From assembly GCF_003391095.1 (NCBI RefSeq), contig NZ_CP031447.1, forward strand, positions 2,976,001 to 3,040,000: a stretch of DNA of 64,000 bases. The letters run 5' to 3'. Source of the stretch: Austwickia chelonae (lineage in GTDB: Bacteria; Actinomycetota; Actinomycetes; Actinomycetales; Dermatophilaceae). Below are positions 40,856-54,551 of the stretch, piece by piece. The position numbers and the translations under genes were made by a program. Positions within the stretch are counted from its first letter, which is position 1. Every line of letters starts with the position of its first letter. Under the pieces are notes generated by a model that saw only the letters and a program-made list of their open reading frames with translations, was not told where the DNA came from and made no database searches.

Positions 40856-43800
40856 GATGATTCTCCTCGGATGTGCTGGTGCGTACCGCTCGATCGCTGC
40901 TCGACAAGCGGAGATGGAAGGCGCTGACCGGCAGCGGCCAGCGAAGGATCGGCGTCCAGGAGCGGAACGACCTGGCTCCAGCCCTCGTCCGTCGCGATCC
41001 CGGCGTGGTCGAAGGGCACGAAGTGCACTGCCAACGACCCACGATGTGCCCGGCGCCACCCGATATCGGGCGTCCAACCGGGCCGTCCCGGCAGGGCCTC
41101 CCCGGCACCGTCGCCACCGACACGACGGTCGGCTTCGGCCACCACCAAGGTCACTGCCCCCGGATAGTCGGGAAGCCTCGCCTCATCGGCGAACCGGAGA
41201 CACCGGGCCAGATTCGCCCGCAAGGACTCCAACAGCGCCGACGAACGCCGAGCAGCCTCCGCGGTCAGACCGGCGATCCGCATGACCTGCTCGTCGGTGG
41301 TCGGCAGCGCAGACGACCCCCGCGGCGGAACATCCGCACCGCGCGGAGGCTCGCTGTCCAGCAACCCGACGAAAGCGACCTGCTGCCCGGCAGCACGCAG
41401 CCGCCCGGCCATCGCATAGGCCACCGTGCCACCGAAGGAATAGCCCAACAGGTGATAGGGCCCCTCGGGCTGGACGCCCCGGATCGCCGCGACATAGTGC
41501 TCGACGAGGCCGTCGAAGGTCTCCACCGGGCCGAGGACGCCCGGCTCGGGGAGTTGGATCCCGACGACCGGACGGTCGGCCCGCAGCCGCCGGGCCAAGG
41601 GCAGGAAGGGCAGGGCGTAGCCGCCGCCGGGGTGGATACAGAACAAGGGTTCGCCGCTGCCGGAGCGACGCAAGGGCAGCAGAATGTCCTGCCCCGGCCG
41701 CTCCTCCTCCGACGCGCTGGGCACCGTCGCAGCGATCTGCCCCAGGACGACCCCGGCCAGCAGATCAGCCACGTCCACGTCGACACCGGCACGTTCAGCC
41801 ATCGTCGACAGACGCATCGCCCGCAACGAATCCCCGCCCAGGTCGGGCCAGGCATCCTCCGGACCGACCCGGGCGACCTCCAGATCGAGCACCTGCGCCA
41901 CCAGAGCACAGACCGCCCGTTCGGCCGCGGTGGCCGGACGCCGGCCCACCCCCGTGACGACCGGAGCCGGGTCGGGCAAGGCCGGACGGTCGAGCTTGCC
42001 GTTCGCATTCAGCGGAAGAGCGTCGACCTCGACGACCGCCGACGGGATCTGATGCACCGGCAGGACATCCCGCAGCGCGGAACGCACCCCGGACACCTCC
42101 CACCGTCCGCTCCCGTCGACGACGACCCACGCCACCAGACGGGCCGCTGCACCGCTCCCCCGGACATCGACGGCACACCCCTGCACACCGGGCAGTTCAC
42201 GCACCGCACACTCGGTCTCCCCCGGCTCGATCCGGATACCGCGGATCTTGACCTGACGGTCGGTACGGCCCAGGTAGCTCAACGTCCCGTCGGCTTCTCG
42301 GCGCACCAGATCACCCGTGCGGTACATCCGGCTGCCGTCGTCGGCGAAGGGATCGGCCACGAAAGCTGCCGCCGTAGCCGCCGGACGTCCCGCATAGCCG
42401 TGCGCAGCGCCGTCACCGGCCAGATAGAGCTCACCGCAGGCGCCCACCGGTACTTCTCGCAGACCTGAGTCCAAGACATACGGGCGGCAGTTGCGCACCG
42501 GCTTTCCCAGGCAGGGAGACGGATTCGCGGCGAAGTCCGAGCCGAAGGCGTTGATGGTGAACTCGGTCGGCCCGTACAGGTCGTACCCGGCGACATCGGG
42601 GCGTTCCCGCAGCATCGTCCACAGCTGCGGTGGCACCGCCTCACCGCCGGTCATCACCAGCACCGGGTGGACGTCACCGTCGAGCAGGCCCGCGTCGATC
42701 AGCTCCCGGGCGTAGGAAGGAGTCACATTGACCACGTCGATCCCCACCCGCCGGTAGTGCGGCACCAACCGGTCAGGACGGAGACGTTCCGCCTCGTCGA
42801 TGACGTGCATCTCATGCCCGGCGAGCATCCAGAAGAGCTCCTCCCACGACATGTCGAAGGCGAAGTTCACCGTGTGCGCGATCCGCAAGGTGCGACCGGC
42901 CCGGGTCACCGTCGGAGCGAAGATCTCGTCCCGATGGTTGTGGTACATCGCCGTCAACCCGCGATGGCCGATGACCACCCCCTTGGGCAGACCGGTCGAC
43001 CCGGAGGTGTACATCACGTACGCCGGATCGTCGGCATGCGCCGGGCCCGCGAGGCGCTCCGCCGGAACCGACGGCATGGGCCGGTCGCCGTCCAGGATCG
43101 GAAGGATCTCGTCGAGCACGATCAACTCCGGCGCGCTGCCGCCCGGGCAGCCGGTGAAGTTCTCCCCCGTCCGGCGGTCCACGACGACAGCTGCGGCGCC
43201 GGCGTCAGCGGCCAGATCGCGCAACCGACGCGCCGGAAGCACCGGGTCCAAGGGGACATAGGCGGCGCCCGTGCGCAGGACGGCGAAGATCGCCACGATG
43301 TGGTCGGCCGTGCGCGGCACACAGATGCCGACCCGGTCGCCGCGGCCCAATCCGTGATCGGCGAGGACCGCCGCCATCCGGGTGACCCGTTCGTCGACCT
43401 GCCGGGCGGTGAGCCGGGTCTCCCCGCAGACGAGACTCCCGGCATCCGGAGTCGCCACAGCCCGCTCCCGCAGGAGGGCGTCGACGCTGCCCTCTGGTCG
43501 CCCCGGCTCCGGGACGACGACCGGGGCGGGCCGGTCACCGACGACCGGGCTCCCGGTCAGCACGGACACCGGAGTTCCCTCGGGCAGGGTGCCCAGGTCG
43601 GCGAGGATGTCGGCGACCCGGGTGAAAAGGTCGGCGATCCGCGCCGGATCAGCCAGGTCGTCGCGGTGCTCGCAGGTCAACACGATCTCCTGATCCGCGC
43701 CCTGCAGGTCGCAGTCCAGGACCACCGGGTAGTGGGTGGCGTCGACGGCTTCGGCGCGAACCACCCCGGCCCGGGCGAAGACCTCGTTCACCGACGACTG

Positions 43801-46800
43801 CCGGGGAGTGTTCCGCACCACGAGCAGGGTGTCGAACAACGGGTTACGTCCGGCGATGCGGTGGACCTCGGCCAGACCGACCTGCTGATACTCCTGCAAG
43901 CGCCCCTGGTCACGGAAGAGCCTGCGGGCCAGGTCGACGATCTTCTCCGCAGGGTCGACCCGCACCCGCACCGGGACGGTGTTGATCGTCAGCGTGACCA
44001 TGCGTTCCACACCGGGGACGCGCGGATCCCGTCCGGAGACCGTCGAACCGAAGACGATGTCGTCGGCTCCGCTGACCGCCCGCAATGCCAGCCCCCACGC
44101 CGCGGAGACCAGCAGGGCCGGGCCCACCCCCCAGGTGCGGGCCCGGGCTCGTAACCGGTCCGCAGTCACCGAGTCGATGGACCGGCGGCTCCGTGACGGA
44201 GTGGCCGCCGCAGCTTTCGCCCCGGGGACGCCCAGGAGGGTGGCATCGCCCAGGTCGGTCAGGTAGTCACGCCAGGCTGCGGCGGCCTCCTCCGGATCTG
44301 CGCCGACGACGACACGCAGGTGGTCCCGGAAGTCGGGTGCGGCAGGCAGCGCCGCCTCGTCCTGTCCCTGATGGCGGCGCACCAGTCGGAAGAGCTCCTC
44401 GAAGAGCGCCGACTGCGACCAGGCGTCGGTCAACAGGTGGTGTTGGGTGATGAGCAGACGGTCGAGCCCGCCGGGCAGGTGGACGACGGTCGCGCGGATC
44501 AGCGGCGGCGCAGCCGGGTCGATGCGGGTCGCGAACTCACGCGCGGCGATCCGCATCGCGGCTTCTTCGCCGTCGGCGTCCTCCTCGGTCAAGGGCACCC
44601 GAGCGGCCGGGGCGAGGAATTGCACCGGCCGGCCGAATCCGTGATGGGTGAATCCTGCACGCAGAGAAGGATGTCGGCGCAGCAGATCGGCCAGCGCTGC
44701 CTGGACGGCGGTCAGATCGAGGCCGCCGGGCAGATCGAAGTGGTGCTGCACCACGTAGGCGTCGGCGGTGTCCGCGTCCAAGGTGGACTGGGTGTACATG
44801 CCCTCCTGGAGAGGAGTGACCTGGAGTGCTTCGGTCCAGCCGGGGCAGAGTTCGTCGAGGAGGCGGCTCTGCTCAGGGGTGGGCTCGACGGTGATCCGAC
44901 GCTCCGGACGGTCGGTCGACGTGTCGGCCGGGCCGTCCACGGCCTGCCCGCCGTCCTTGTCCGGAGTGGCGTCCCCGACGGAGCCGATCGGGGTCGCGGC
45001 GGCGGCGAGCGCGCCGAGGGTGTCGGTGGCGAAGACCTCTGCCACGGTCGTCTCGTATCCGGCGGAACGGACCGCTGCGACGAGCCGTACCGAACTGATG
45101 CTGTCGCCGCCCAAGGTGAAGAAGCCGTCGTCGGGTCCGCTGCCCGTCGTCCCCAGGAGGATGTCGACGGCGGCGCAGACGGCCTGTTCGGCGGGGGTGT
45201 CGGGGCGTCGTCCGGCGGCGGTCTGCACGGCGGGTTCGGGCAGTCTCGCCCGGTCGATCTTGCCGTTGAGGGTCATCGGCAGGGCGTCGACGACGGTGAT
45301 CACGGTGGGCAGCATGTAGTCGGGCAGGTGCCCGGCGGCGTCGGCGCGGATCTGCGCGGGGTCGACCTGGGACCCGTCGAGGGGGACGACGTAGCCGAGC
45401 AGTCTCGGAGTGCCTTGGGCGTCGGGTCGGACGGTGGCCGCAGCGCGACGTACCCCGGTCGCCGCGGCGAGCGCCTTCTCGACCTCGCCGAGTTCGATGC
45501 GGTGGCCGCGGACTTTGACCTGGTCGTCGGCGCGGCGCAGGAAGGTGATGCGGCCGTGGCGCCGGACGACGAGGTCGCCGGTGCGGTAGAGGCGGCGGCC
45601 GGGCCGGTCGGGGTCGGCGACGAAGCGGGCGGCGGTCAGGCTGGGGCGGGCCAGGTATCCGCGGGCGAGTTGAGCGCCGCCGAGGTAGAGCTCGCCGGCG
45701 ACGCCGTCGGGAACATCGCGCAGGGCGCTGTCGAGGATGCGGGTGTGGACGTCGGTCCAGGGTGCGCCGATGGTGACCGGGCCGTCCGGGGTGAGCAGGT
45801 CACAGGTCGCCCAGACGGTGGCTTCGGTGGGTCCGTAGACATTGCGGGCGTCCTGGCAGTGTCGGGCCATGGCGGCGCCGAGGTCGGTGGGGACGGCTTC
45901 GCCGCCGATGAGGGCGCGTACTGCGGCCAGGGTGGTGTCCTGGTGTTCTTCGGCATGGTCGATCAGGGCCCGCCACAGTGAGGGTGTCGCTTGGAGGACG
46001 TCGATGTGTTCGTCGGCGAGGAGGCCGGTGAGGGTCTCAGGGTCGAGGATGTCGTCGCGGCGGGCGATGACGACGGTGCCGCCGGCGAGCAGGGGTGCGA
46101 ACAGTTCGAGTCCGGCGATGTCGAAGGAGACGGTGGTGACGGCGAGGAGGCGGGCGCCGGGGGCGATCCACTGGTCGGCGAGCACGGTGTCGAGGAAGAC
46201 GGCGAGGTTCGCCGCGGTGATCATCACCCCTTTGGGGCGGCCGGTCGAGCCGGAGGTGTGGATGACGTAGGCGAGGTCGTCGGTGCTGCCGGGCAGGGGT
46301 GGGAGGGTCTGCGGTCCGGTGTCCTCCTGGCCGTGTTGGTCGAGGGTGTCCAGCAGGAGGGTGGGTGCGCCCAGGTCGGGCAGTTCGGCGGCGGTGTCCG
46401 TAGTGGTGAGCAGGCAGATCGGGGTGGCGTCCTCGCACATGGCGGCCAGACGGCTCGCCGGGTGCCCGGTGTCCAGGGGCATGTAGGCGGCACCGACGCG
46501 CAGCACGGCCAGGAGTGCGATGAGCATCCGGGTCGAACGGGGGACGGCGACGCCGACGATGTCGCCTCGGCCGATGCCGCGGCGGTGGAGTTCAGCGGCA
46601 GTGCGGTCGACCTGGCCGAGGAGTTCCTGGTAGGTCAGTTCGTCGGTGCCGCAGCGGACGGCGACCTGGTCGGGGGTGTGCGCGGCTTGGGCGGCGAGGC
46701 GGGCGGGCACGCTGTCGGGGGCGCGCTCGCGGGTGGGTGGGTCGGCGGGCCGGTCGGTGTCGAGGGTGATCCGGTCGAGGGTGTCCGCCGGTGCGGTGAC

Positions 46801-49800
46801 GAGGTGGTGCAGCACGGTGGTGACGGTGTCGGCGAGCAGGTCGACGGTGGCCGGGTCGAAGAGGTCGGCGGCGCCGGTGAGACGGAGCGCTCGGTGGCCG
46901 TCGGCGTGGTCGACGAGCCACAGTGCGGCGTCGAATCTGCTGGTGGTGGTGCGGGTGTCGACGGCGGTCGCGGTGAGCGTCCCGAAGGCGGGCAGGGGTG
47001 CGGGTGTCTCGTGGGAGACGAGGGTCTGGAAGAGGGGGTGCCGGGCTTGGGATCGGCTGGTGACGCAGTGGTCGACGACGGTTTCGAAGGGTAGTCCGCG
47101 GTGTTCCAGGGCGTTCAGGACTTGCGCGCGGATGCGGTGGATCAGGTCGCGTCCGGTGGGTCGTCCGGTCAGGTCGGCGCGGATGACCATCGTGTTCACG
47201 AAGTAGCCGATGGCGCGGGGGTGCCCGTCGGGGTCGTCCCGCAGGGTGACGGTGCTGCCCAGGGGGATGTCGGTGCCGGCTCCGAGGAGTTGCCAGGCCG
47301 CGGCGACGGCGGCTTGCACGATCATCAGCGGGCTGACGCCTTCGGTGGCGGCGAGGGTGTCGATGCCGCGGGCGGTGTCCTCGTCGAGGGCGCGCACGGT
47401 GACCTGGCCTTGGCTGCTGCCGTGGTCGGGTCGGGGCCGGTCGACGGGCAGGTCGAGTTCTTCGGGGAGCCCGGCGAGCGCGGTGGTCCAGTGGTCGAGG
47501 GCGCGGATGTCGGCGTGGGGGTCGAGGTCCGGGGTGTCGGCGATGACGGGTGTCTCGTCGACGGGCTGTCCGTGGAGGTGTGCCTGGTAGGCCTCGGCGA
47601 GTCCGCCGAGGAGGGGGCCTGCGGAGGCGGCGTCGACGGCGATGTGGTGGGCGGTGACGAGCAGGATGTGGTCGTCGGGGGCGAGGGTCACCACGTGGGC
47701 GCGGGTGGGCTGTTCACGGGTGATGTCGACGGCATGGCCGGGGTCGGCGAGGATCTGCGCGACGGCGCCCTCGGGGGTGGTTCCGGTGGGAGCGTCGAGG
47801 CGGGTGGGCGCGGTGGTCTCGTCGAGGGGTAGGACGGTCAGGGTGGGGCTGCCGTCGGGGGCGACGGGGTAGATGGTGCGTAGGACGGGGTGGCGGGCGA
47901 GGACGCTCCGCCAGGCGGCGTCGAGGGCGGCTTCGGACCAGGGTCCGTGCAGGCGCACGGCGAAGGGGACGTCGTGGGTGGTGCTGGGTCCTTCGAGCTG
48001 GTGGAGGAACCAGAGTCGTCGCTGGGAGGCGGTGAGTCCGTCGTCGGGGGTCGGGGCGAGGGGTGTTCGGGGGGCGCTGGTCGAGGGGTGGGTGGTGTCC
48101 GTGCCGTCGGGGCGGGCAGGGGTGTGGTCGACGGAGGTGGTGGTCGAGGCGGTGAACCGGTCGGTGCGGTGGACGCGGGCGGCGATGCCGGTGGCGGTCC
48201 GTCCGTCGAAGATGTCGTTGACCTTGAGGGCGAGGCCGTGGCGTCGCATCGCGCCGAGCAGGCGCATGGCGATCAGGGAGTGTCCGCCGAGTTCGAAGAA
48301 GTCGTCGTGGACGCCGATGTGGTCGTGGCCGAGCCGTTCGGCCATCAGGATGGCGATGGTGGTGGCGACCTGGTCGTCGACGGTGGCGGCGGTGGAAGTG
48401 GCGTCGTCGGGTGCTGCGTCGACGGTGGCCGGGGTGACGTCCGGGGTGATGGATGCCGGTGGAGCCTCGGCCGTGGCCTGTTCGGGGAGGGTGATCAGCT
48501 CGCCGATGCGGGCGTCGTCGCGGGTGACGAGCGCGGTGAGCAGTTCCCCGAGGCGGTCGCGTAGGCCGGTGGCGGCGGTCTCGTCGAAGACGTGCGGGTC
48601 GTGGTCGATGACGACGACGAATCCGTCGGCGGGTGGGGCGATGACGGTCACCGGGTAGTGGGTGCCGCCGCTGCTGTCGATCCCGGTCAGGCGGAGGCCT
48701 TCGCCGTGTTCCGGCGCGGGCGAGGGGTAGTTCTCGTAGACGACGAGGCTGTCGAAGAGTCGTCCGGCTCCGGCGTCGCGTTCCACGACGGCCAGTGGGG
48801 CGTGTTCGGCCCGGTGCATGGCGTTGTGGCCGTCTTGGAGCCGGGCGAGGGTGGTGAAGAGGTCGTCGTCGGCGTCCAGGGTCAGCCGGCAGGGCACGGT
48901 GTTCGCGAAGAGCCCGACCATGCGTTCCACGCCGGGCAGGTCGGTGGGCCGTCCGGACACGGTGGTCCCCCAGAGGACGTCTCGCTGTCCGGTGCGTTCG
49001 GCGAGGAGCAGTGCCCAGGCGCCTTGGAGGAGGGTGTTGGGGGTGAGGCCGTGTCGTCGGGCGGTCTCGGGGAGCGCGGCGGCGGTGTCGTCGGTGAGGG
49101 GGACGTGGCTGCGGACGGCGCTGCCGGGGCCTTGGGGGCGGTGTCCGGGGGCGAGGAGGGTTCCTTCGTGGACTCCGGCGAGGCGGGTGCGCCAGGCCTG
49201 CCGGGTTTCATGTTCGCTCCGGTCGGACAGGTGGGCCAGGTAGTCCCGCCAGGGGGTGACGGCGGGAAGGTCGGCGACGCCGTGATCGTGGGCGTGGAGT
49301 ACTTCGTGGGCGAAGATCGGTGTCGACCAGCCGTCGGTGAGCAGGTGGTGTCCGCCGAGGATCAGGCGGTGTTCTCCGGCGGGCATGGCGATGAGGGTCG
49401 CGGTGATCAGTGGCGCGGCGGCGATGTCGACCTGGCGGCAGGCGGTGCGGCGCAGGATGCGGTCGGCGGCGCGGCGGGCTGCGGCGGCGGGCAGTGCGCT
49501 GAGGTCGTGGGTGTCGAAGGGGATGTCGACGTGACGGGGTTGGATCTGTACGGGGTGGTCGAGGCTGTCGACGTCGAAGGCGGCGCCCATCTGCGGGTGG
49601 CGGGCAACCGTGTCGTGCAGTGCTGTTCGCAGGCGTTCGGCGTCGACCGGGCCGGTGATGTCCAGGGCTGCGGCCAGCGTGTAGGCGTCGTGGTCGTCGC
49701 TGAGGGCGTGGAAGAGCAGCCCTTCCTGGAGGGGGCTGAGCGGCAGGATGTCGGCGATGGCGCCGTGGCGGTCTTCCAGTGCGGCGAGGGTGGCCAGGTC

Positions 49801-52800
49801 GACGCCGGGGACGGCGAGGTCGCTGGGGCTGGCTCCGCCGGTGGTGTTCCGGGCGTGCACGGTGAGCGCGGCGAGACTCTCGGCCCAGCGGGCGCGTAGG
49901 TCGTCGGTCGTGGCTTCGTCGAGGAGTTCGCCGGCGAAGGTCCATTCGACGCTGAGCCGGGGCCCGTCGGTGTCTTCGGCGACGAAGACGTTGACGGCGA
50001 GGGTTTCGGTGAGGGCGCGTCGGGCCGGCTCGCAGACGTGGAAGGTCTGGTCGGTGGGGAGGGTCCAGTCGTCTTCGGTCGAGGTGAAGCGGCCGAGGTA
50101 GTTGAGGACGATCTCGGGGGCGGGCAGTGCCGCGAGGGTGTGGCCGGCTTGTGGGTCGTGGTGGCGCAGCAGTCCGTAGCTGCTGCCTCCGTCGGGGACG
50201 GATCGGCGGGCTTCTTTGGCGGCGCGCAGGATCCAGCCGGCGTAGGTGCCACCGCAGAGGGCGTCGTCGAGGGCTTCGGCGGTGGTGGCTTGGCTGGGCA
50301 GGTCGAGCCGGACGGGGAATTCGGTGGTGAACCAGCCGAGGGTGGCGCTGAGGTCGGGGTGTCCGGGGAGCCCGTCGCGTCCGTGGCTTTCCATGGTGAC
50401 GGCGCGGCTGTGGCCGGGGCGGCCGTGGTCGAGGTCGTGCCCGGCGAGGGTGAGGTGGAGGGCGGCGAGGAGGACTTCTTCGGGGGTCGTCCGGTAGGCC
50501 TGGGGAAGGTCGGTGAGGACGGCGCGGGTGGTGGCGTGGTCGGCGCGGTCGACGGCGCGGCGTGCGGTGGCGTAGGTGTCGCGGGTCGGGTCGGGTCGGC
50601 GCCTGCCGAGGGGCGTTTCGGCCCCGGTGAGGGTGTTGGTCCAGTGGTCGAGTTGTCCGCGCAGCTGCCCTGCGGCGGCGTGGTCGGCGGCGGTGGTGGC
50701 CGCGTGCCGCCAGGAGGTGTGGACGGCGGCGAGCTCGGGGTCGTGGTCGTGGACGGCGGCGGTGTATGCGGCGCGGAGGTCGTGGGTGAGCAGGCGCCAG
50801 CTGAGCCCGTCGACGGCGAGGTGGTGGGCGACGACGAGGAGCCGGTCGCCGGGGGTGCGCTGCGGGTCGCCGGTCGGGGTGTGGCCGGGCAGGACAGCGA
50901 GTCGCAGTAACTGTCCTGCCCGGGGGTCGAGGTCACCGGCGAGTCGTTCGGCGTGGTCGGTGAGGTGGTGGGGGTCGTCGACCGGGTCGAGAGCGGTGAC
51001 GACCTGGTCGGCGGGGACGGCTCCGGTGCGGCGGACGAGCAACCGGGCGTCGGTGGTGGTGCGGTCGTCGAGGACGATGCGTAGGGCGTCGTGGTGGTCG
51101 AGCAGGCGGGCGACGGCGGCGGTCAGGGCGGCGATGTCCAGGGTGGTGTGCGTGTCGAGCACGGTCCATTGGGCGTAGCCGCGGAGTCCGTCGGGGTCGA
51201 CGGTGGTGGCGAGGGCATTGCGGACGACGGGCGGTGCGGGGAAGCCGCCGATCGGGGCGTCGTCGCGCAGGGTGGTCGGGGCCGGGGCGTCCTGGTTCCC
51301 GGTGGCGTCCGTACCACTACCGGGGTCGACCCGCTTGGCGTGTGCGGCGATGCGGGCGAGGCTCTGGGAGGACAGGAGGTCGCGGGGGCTGAGGTCGAGC
51401 CCGGCGCGGCGGGCGCGGGCGGCGATGGTGATGGCGGTGATGCTGTCGCCGCCGAGAGCGAGCAGGTCACGGTCGACGTCGATGTCGGGGTGGCCGAGAA
51501 CGTCGGCGACGACGTCGGCGAGGTCTTTTTCGGGCCCGGTGGCGGCGGCGCGGCCGGTGTGTTCGGCGTGGGGTGCGGGCAGCGCGGCGTGGTCGGTTTT
51601 CCCGTTGACGGTGGTGGGGAAGGCGTCGAGGACGACGATGTGGGCGGGGACGAGGTAGTCGGGATGGTTCTCGGCGAGGCGGTTTCGGAGGCCGTCGGCG
51701 GTGAGGGTGTCGCGGTCACCGGTGACATAGCCGATGAGGTGTTGCCGGTCGGCGGGTCCGCCGGTGAGCACGGCAGATCCGGTGACGCCTGGCTGGCTGT
51801 GCAGGATGGCTTCGACTTCGGCGAGTTCGACGCGGTGTCCGCGGATCTCGACTTGTCGGTCGGCCCGTCCGAGGTAGGCGTATCCGCGTCCGGGGATCCA
51901 CCGGGCGAGGTCGCCGGTGCGGTACATGCGTCCGCCGGGGGTGAACGGGTCGGCGACGAAGCGGGCGGCGGTTTCGATGGGTCGGTTCAGATAGCCGCGG
52001 GCGAGTTGTGGCCCGGCCAGGTACAGTTCGCCGGTTTCACCGTCGGCGACGGGGTGCAGGGCGTGGTCGAGCAGGTAGGCGCGGGTGCCGGTCAGGGGTG
52101 AACCGAGGTGTGGTTCGCCGGGGTCGACGGCGGTGTGGACGGCGTCGACGGTGGCCTCGGTGGGGCCGTACATGTTCCAGGTGTCGATGTCGGTGGCGGC
52201 GAGGGTCTGCCAGAGGTTCGCGGGGAGGGCTTCGCCGCCGAGCAGCAGGGTGCTCAGTCGGTGGGCGCCGGTGGTCAGTCCGCTTTCGACGAGGGCTGCG
52301 GCGAGGGAGGGGGTGGTGTCGAGGACGTCGATGTCGTCGGCGGCGAGGGTGGCGGTGAAGGCCGTCGGGTCGGTGGGCAGGGTGGGTTCGTACAGGTGGA
52401 CGCGGTGGCCGCTGAATATCCAGGACAGTTGGTCGAGGGCTGCGTCGAAGGCGAAGGCCGCGGTGTGGGCGACGGCGACGCGGGGGCGCCCGGCGCGTCG
52501 GGCCGCAGCGGGGTGCAGGGTGTGGCGGTGGTGGCGCAGCAGGTGGGTGAGGGCGCTGACGGGGATGGCGACACCCTTGGGGGTTCCGGTGGTGCCGGAG
52601 GTGTGCAGCACGTAGGCGAGCCGGTTGCTGCTGCCTGCAGGCAGCACGGGCGCTGCGGTGTCCTGGTCGGCGATGGCCAGTTGAGTGGCATTGTCGGACA
52701 GGTCGAGTCGGGGTGTGCCGGGGGCAAGGTCCGGGTCGCCGGTGTCGTCGGTGATGACGAGGGCCGGGGCGAGGTCGGCGGCGATGGTCCGTCTGCGGGC

Positions 52801-54519
52801 GGCCGGGTGTTCGCGATCGATGATGCTGTAGGCGGCGCCGGCGCCGAGGACGCCGAGCAGGCAGGTCACGAGGGTGGCACTGCGGGACAGGTCGAGGGCG
52901 ACGATGTCGTCGGGGCCGAGTCCGTGGGCGCGGAGGTGGCGGGCCATCCGGTGGACGTCTTCGGCGAGCCGACGGCCGGTGAGGGCGTTTTCGCCGCAGA
53001 CGAGGACGGTGTCCTCGGCGTGCTCGCGGGCGAGGACACCGAGCAGCGCGACGGGGTGGTCGCCGCCGGTGGGGGTGGGCAGGGCGTCGGCTCGGTGGCG
53101 TTCGGCGTGTATCCGGGCGTCGTCGGCGTGCAGGGCGAGCGCGCCGATGGTGGGGCCGTCCTGGGCGGGGTGGTCGGCGGGGGTGTCCTGGTCGGCGGGG
53201 ATGTCACCGGTGAGGGTGTCGATGATGTGGACGAGGGCGTCGAGGCGGTGGCGTAGCCGGGTGGCAGGGATGCGGGTGGGGTCGGTTTCGAAGCTGAGTT
53301 CGAGTCCGCCGCTGGGGTGGGGGGTGACGGTGAGGCCGAGGTCTTCGGGGGGCCCGCCGGCGATATTGCGCAGGACGCCGGGGTGTCCGGCGAAGTTGAG
53401 GCTGAGGTCGAAGACTTTGATGTTGATGCCGATGCCGTGGAGGAGTTCCCCGGGGATCCCGGTTTCCGGGGGGAGGTCTTCGCCGCGGAGGTTCTGGTGG
53501 GCGCGGGTGTCGGCGACGGCGCGGATGATCTGGGTGAGGAGTTCGCCGCGGGTGTTCTCGGGGTGGGCGTGGACGCGGAGGGGGAGCACGTTGACGGCCA
53601 TGGCGGGGGTGCGTAGATGGCGTCCGCTGCGGGTCATCATCGGGAGGGCGATGACGAGGTCTTCCATGCCGGTGAGGCGGTGGAGGTAGGCGGCGTAGCA
53701 GGTGAGGAGGGCGTCGACCCAGGTTCCTTCGCGGGTGCGGCCGAGGTCGCGTAGCGCTTGCAGGGTGTCGGGGGTCAGGACGGTGCGGGCCATGACGGTG
53801 CGTCCGCTGGTGCCGACGGGCGGGGTGGGGCGTCCGTCGACGGAGGGGGTGGGGGTGAGGATGTCGCGCCAGTGGGCGAGGTCTGTTTGGCGGGCGGTGG
53901 AGTCGCGGTAGTCGAGGTCGTCGCGGACGAGGTCGGGGATGGTGCCGAAGCGGTGGGGTGGGGCGTCCTTGCCGCGGGTGAGTGCGGTGTAGTGGGCGGC
54001 GATCCGGCGGGTGAGCAGGGCGGCGGAGTATCCGTCGATGAGGAGGTGGTGGTAGAGCTGGATGCACCAGATCTCGTGGTCGTCGAGGTGGAGCAGGGTG
54101 TACTGGTAGAGCTGCCGGCCGGTCATGGTGCGGCAGTGTTCGGCGGTGGCTGCGCGGGTGTCGTCGACGATGGCTTGGGCGTGCGCGTGGGGGTCGGGGC
54201 TGTTCCGCAGGTCGATGATCTGGGGTGCCTCGGCGGGGGTGTCGTCGATGTATTGGCGCGGACCGTCGGGGGTGTCGAGGAAGCGCAGGCGGAGGGTCTG
54301 GGCGTCGTCGACGGTGCGGCGTACGGCGTCGGCGAGGCGGTGGATGTCGGGGGCGTCGGCGTCGTGGGGTACGCGGAGTTCGAGGATTTCGCCGACGACG
54401 TAGGTGAGGGTGGCCGGGTCGAGGCGTTGGGCGTGCCAGATCCCGAGTTGCGCGCTGGTCAGTGGCATGGCCTCGTGCCCCTGGGCCTGGTCGGCTGCGG
54501 GGTGCGAGTGGCTGCGCAT
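40852..54519 (-). CDS. Four-module siderophore NRPS
   Basis: A 4555-residue synthetase. Order with approximate residues: C1 15-430 (HHLLIDG at 155); A1 480-985; T1 LGGDS 1023; E 1065-1530 (HHLAVDG 1232); C2 1590-2000 (HHLLTDG 1725); T2 LGGHS 2077 with no A domain before it; C3 2150-2580 (HHIAVDA 2292); A2 2600-3090; T3 LGGDS 3136; C4 3210-3640 (HHLLTDA 3362); A3 3670-4180; T4 LGGDS 4228; TE 4270-4530 (GYSFGG 4360, His near 4502). By-eye specificity residues: A1 D-A-D-D-L-G-M-V-D (acidic pocket, basic substrate likely, epimerised); A2 D-I-L-Q-L-G-V-V-W (glycine); A3 D-M-E-N-M-G-L-I-N (N5-hydroxyornithine). C1 should accept the aryl group from the stand-alone carrier protein. Predicted chain: aryl-D-basic-[Gly]-Gly-hOrn. 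AGGAG lies 9 bases before the ATG; an iron box lies upstream. Confidence 0.95.
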   Translation of the reverse strand: MRSHSHPAADQAQGHEAMPLTSAQLGIWHAQRLDPATLTYVVGEILELRVPHDADAPDIHRLADAVRRTVDDAQTLRLRFLDTPDGPRQYIDDTPAEAPQIIDLRNSPDPHAHAQAIVDDTRAATAEHCRTMTGRQLYQYTLLHLDDHEIWCIQLYHHLLIDGYSAALLTRRIAAHYTALTRGKDAPPHRFGTIPDLVRDDLDYRDSTARQTDLAHWRDILTPTPSVDGRPTPPVGTSGRTVMARTVLTPDTLQALRDLGRTREGTWVDALLTCYAAYLHRLTGMEDLVIALPMMTRSGRHLRTPAMAVNVLPLRVHAHPENTRGELLTQIIRAVADTRAHQNLRGEDLPPETGIPGELLHGIGINIKVFDLSLNFAGHPGVLRNIAGGPPEDLGLTVTPHPSGGLELSFETDPTRIPATRLRHRLDALVHIIDTLTGDIPADQDTPADHPAQDGPTIGALALHADDARIHAERHRADALPTPTGGDHPVALLGVLAREHAEDTVLVCGENALTGRRLAEDVHRMARHLRAHGLGPDDIVALDLSRSATLVTCLLGVLGAGAAYSIIDREHPAARRRTIAADLAPALVITDDTGDPDLAPGTPRLDLSDNATQLAIADQDTAAPVLPAGSSNRLAYVLHTSGTTGTPKGVAIPVSALTHLLRHHRHTLHPAAARRAGRPRVAVAHTAAFAFDAALDQLSWIFSGHRVHLYEPTLPTDPTAFTATLAADDIDVLDTTPSLAAALVESGLTTGAHRLSTLLLGGEALPANLWQTLAATDIDTWNMYGPTEATVDAVHTAVDPGEPHLGSPLTGTRAYLLDHALHPVADGETGELYLAGPQLARGYLNRPIETAARFVADPFTPGGRMYRTGDLARWIPGRGYAYLGRADRQVEIRGHRVELAEVEAILHSQPGVTGSAVLTGGPADRQHLIGYVTGDRDTLTADGLRNRLAENHPDYLVPAHIVVLDAFPTTVNGKTDHAALPAPHAEHTGRAAATGPEKDLADVVADVLGHPDIDVDRDLLALGGDSITAITIAARARRAGLDLSPRDLLSSQSLARIAAHAKRVDPGSGTDATGNQDAPAPTTLRDDAPIGGFPAPPVVRNALATTVDPDGLRGYAQWTVLDTHTTLDIAALTAAVARLLDHHDALRIVLDDRTTTDARLLVRRTGAVPADQVVTALDPVDDPHHLTDHAERLAGDLDPRAGQLLRLAVLPGHTPTGDPQRTPGDRLLVVAHHLAVDGLSWRLLTHDLRAAYTAAVHDHDPELAAVHTSWRHAATTAADHAAAGQLRGQLDHWTNTLTGAETPLGRRRPDPTRDTYATARRAVDRADHATTRAVLTDLPQAYRTTPEEVLLAALHLTLAGHDLDHGRPGHSRAVTMESHGRDGLPGHPDLSATLGWFTTEFPVRLDLPSQATTAEALDDALCGGTYAGWILRAAKEARRSVPDGGSSYGLLRHHDPQAGHTLAALPAPEIVLNYLGRFTSTEDDWTLPTDQTFHVCEPARRALTETLAVNVFVAEDTDGPRLSVEWTFAGELLDEATTDDLRARWAESLAALTVHARNTTGGASPSDLAVPGVDLATLAALEDRHGAIADILPLSPLQEGLLFHALSDDHDAYTLAAALDITGPVDAERLRTALHDTVARHPQMGAAFDVDSLDHPVQIQPRHVDIPFDTHDLSALPAAAARRAADRILRRTACRQVDIAAAPLITATLIAMPAGEHRLILGGHHLLTDGWSTPIFAHEVLHAHDHGVADLPAVTPWRDYLAHLSDRSEHETRQAWRTRLAGVHEGTLLAPGHRPQGPGSAVRSHVPLTDDTAAALPETARRHGLTPNTLLQGAWALLLAERTGQRDVLWGTTVSGRPTDLPGVERMVGLFANTVPCRLTLDADDDLFTTLARLQDGHNAMHRAEHAPLAVVERDAGAGRLFDSLVVYENYPSPAPEHGEGLRLTGIDSSGGTHYPVTVIAPPADGFVVVIDHDPHVFDETAATGLRDRLGELLTALVTRDDARIGELITLPEQATAEAPPASITPDVTPATVDAAPDDATSTAATVDDQVATTIAILMAERLGHDHIGVHDDFFELGGHSLIAMRLLGAMRRHGLALKVNDIFDGRTATGIAARVHRTDRFTASTTTSVDHTPARPDGTDTTHPSTSAPRTPLAPTPDDGLTASQRRLWFLHQLEGPSTTHDVPFAVRLHGPWSEAALDAAWRSVLARHPVLRTIYPVAPDGSPTLTVLPLDETTAPTRLDAPTGTTPEGAVAQILADPGHAVDITREQPTRAHVVTLAPDDHILLVTAHHIAVDAASAGPLLGGLAEAYQAHLHGQPVDETPVIADTPDLDPHADIRALDHWTTALAGLPEELDLPVDRPRPDHGSSQGQVTVRALDEDTARGIDTLAATEGVSPLMIVQAAVAAAWQLLGAGTDIPLGSTVTLRDDPDGHPRAIGYFVNTMVIRADLTGRPTGRDLIHRIRAQVLNALEHRGLPFETVVDHCVTSRSQARHPLFQTLVSHETPAPLPAFGTLTATAVDTRTTTSRFDAALWLVDHADGHRALRLTGAADLFDPATVDLLADTVTTVLHHLVTAPADTLDRITLDTDRPADPPTRERAPDSVPARLAAQAAHTPDQVAVRCGTDELTYQELLGQVDRTAAELHRRGIGRGDIVGVAVPRSTRMLIALLAVLRVGAAYMPLDTGHPASRLAAMCEDATPICLLTTTDTAAELPDLGAPTLLLDTLDQHGQEDTGPQTLPPLPGSTDDLAYVIHTSGSTGRPKGVMITAANLAVFLDTVLADQWIAPGARLLAVTTVSFDIAGLELFAPLLAGGTVVIARRDDILDPETLTGLLADEHIDVLQATPSLWRALIDHAEEHQDTTLAAVRALIGGEAVPTDLGAAMARHCQDARNVYGPTEATVWATCDLLTPDGPVTIGAPWTDVHTRILDSALRDVPDGVAGELYLGGAQLARGYLARPSLTAARFVADPDRPGRRLYRTGDLVVRRHGRITFLRRADDQVKVRGHRIELGEVEKALAAATGVRRAAATVRPDAQGTPRLLGYVVPLDGSQVDPAQIRADAAGHLPDYMLPTVITVVDALPMTLNGKIDRARLPEPAVQTAAGRRPDTPAEQAVCAAVDILLGTTGSGPDDGFFTLGGDSISSVRLVAAVRSAGYETTVAEVFATDTLGALAAAATPIGSVGDATPDKDGGQAVDGPADTSTDRPERRITVEPTPEQSRLLDELCPGWTEALQVTPLQEGMYTQSTLDADTADAYVVQHHFDLPGGLDLTAVQAALADLLRRHPSLRAGFTHHGFGRPVQFLAPAARVPLTEEDADGEEAAMRIAAREFATRIDPAAPPLIRATVVHLPGGLDRLLITQHHLLTDAWSQSALFEELFRLVRRHQGQDEAALPAAPDFRDHLRVVVGADPEEAAAAWRDYLTDLGDATLLGVPGAKAAAATPSRSRRSIDSVTADRLRARARTWGVGPALLVSAAWGLALRAVSGADDIVFGSTVSGRDPRVPGVERMVTLTINTVPVRVRVDPAEKIVDLARRLFRDQGRLQEYQQVGLAEVHRIAGRNPLFDTLLVVRNTPRQSSVNEVFARAGVVRAEAVDATHYPVVLDCDLQGADQEIVLTCEHRDDLADPARIADLFTRVADILADLGTLPEGTPVSVLTGSPVVGDRPAPVVVPEPGRPEGSVDALLRERAVATPDAGSLVCGETRLTARQVDERVTRMAAVLADHGLGRGDRVGICVPRTADHIVAIFAVLRTGAAYVPLDPVLPARRLRDLAADAGAAAVVVDRRTGENFTGCPGGSAPELIVLDEILPILDGDRPMPSVPAERLAGPAHADDPAYVMYTSGSTGLPKGVVIGHRGLTAMYHNHRDEIFAPTVTRAGRTLRIAHTVNFAFDMSWEELFWMLAGHEMHVIDEAERLRPDRLVPHYRRVGIDVVNVTPSYARELIDAGLLDGDVHPVLVMTGGEAVPPQLWTMLRERPDVAGYDLYGPTEFTINAFGSDFAANPSPCLGKPVRNCRPYVLDSGLREVPVGACGELYLAGDGAAHGYAGRPAATAAAFVADPFADDGSRMYRTGDLVRREADGTLSYLGRTDRQVKIRGIRIEPGETECAVRELPGVQGCAVDVRGSGAAARLVAWVVVDGSGRWEVSGVRSALRDVLPVHQIPSAVVEVDALPLNANGKLDRPALPDPAPVVTGVGRRPATAAERAVCALVAQVLDLEVARVGPEDAWPDLGGDSLRAMRLSTMAERAGVDVDVADLLAGVVLGQIAATVPSASEEERPGQDILLPLRRSGSGEPLFCIHPGGGYALPFLPLARRLRADRPVVGIQLPEPGVLGPVETFDGLVEHYVAAIRGVQPEGPYHLLGYSFGGTVAYAMAGRLRAAGQQVAFVGLLDSEPPRGADVPPRGSSALPTTDEQVMRIAGLTAEAARRSSALLESLRANLARCLRFADEARLPDYPGAVTLVVAEADRRVGGDGAGEALPGRPGWTPDIGWRRAHRGSLAVHFVPFDHAGIATDEGWSQVVPLLDADPSLAAAGQRLPSPLVEQRSSGTHQHIRGESS

Positions 54520-54551
54520 GGGTGTTGCTCCTCAGGTGAACATCTCAAAAT

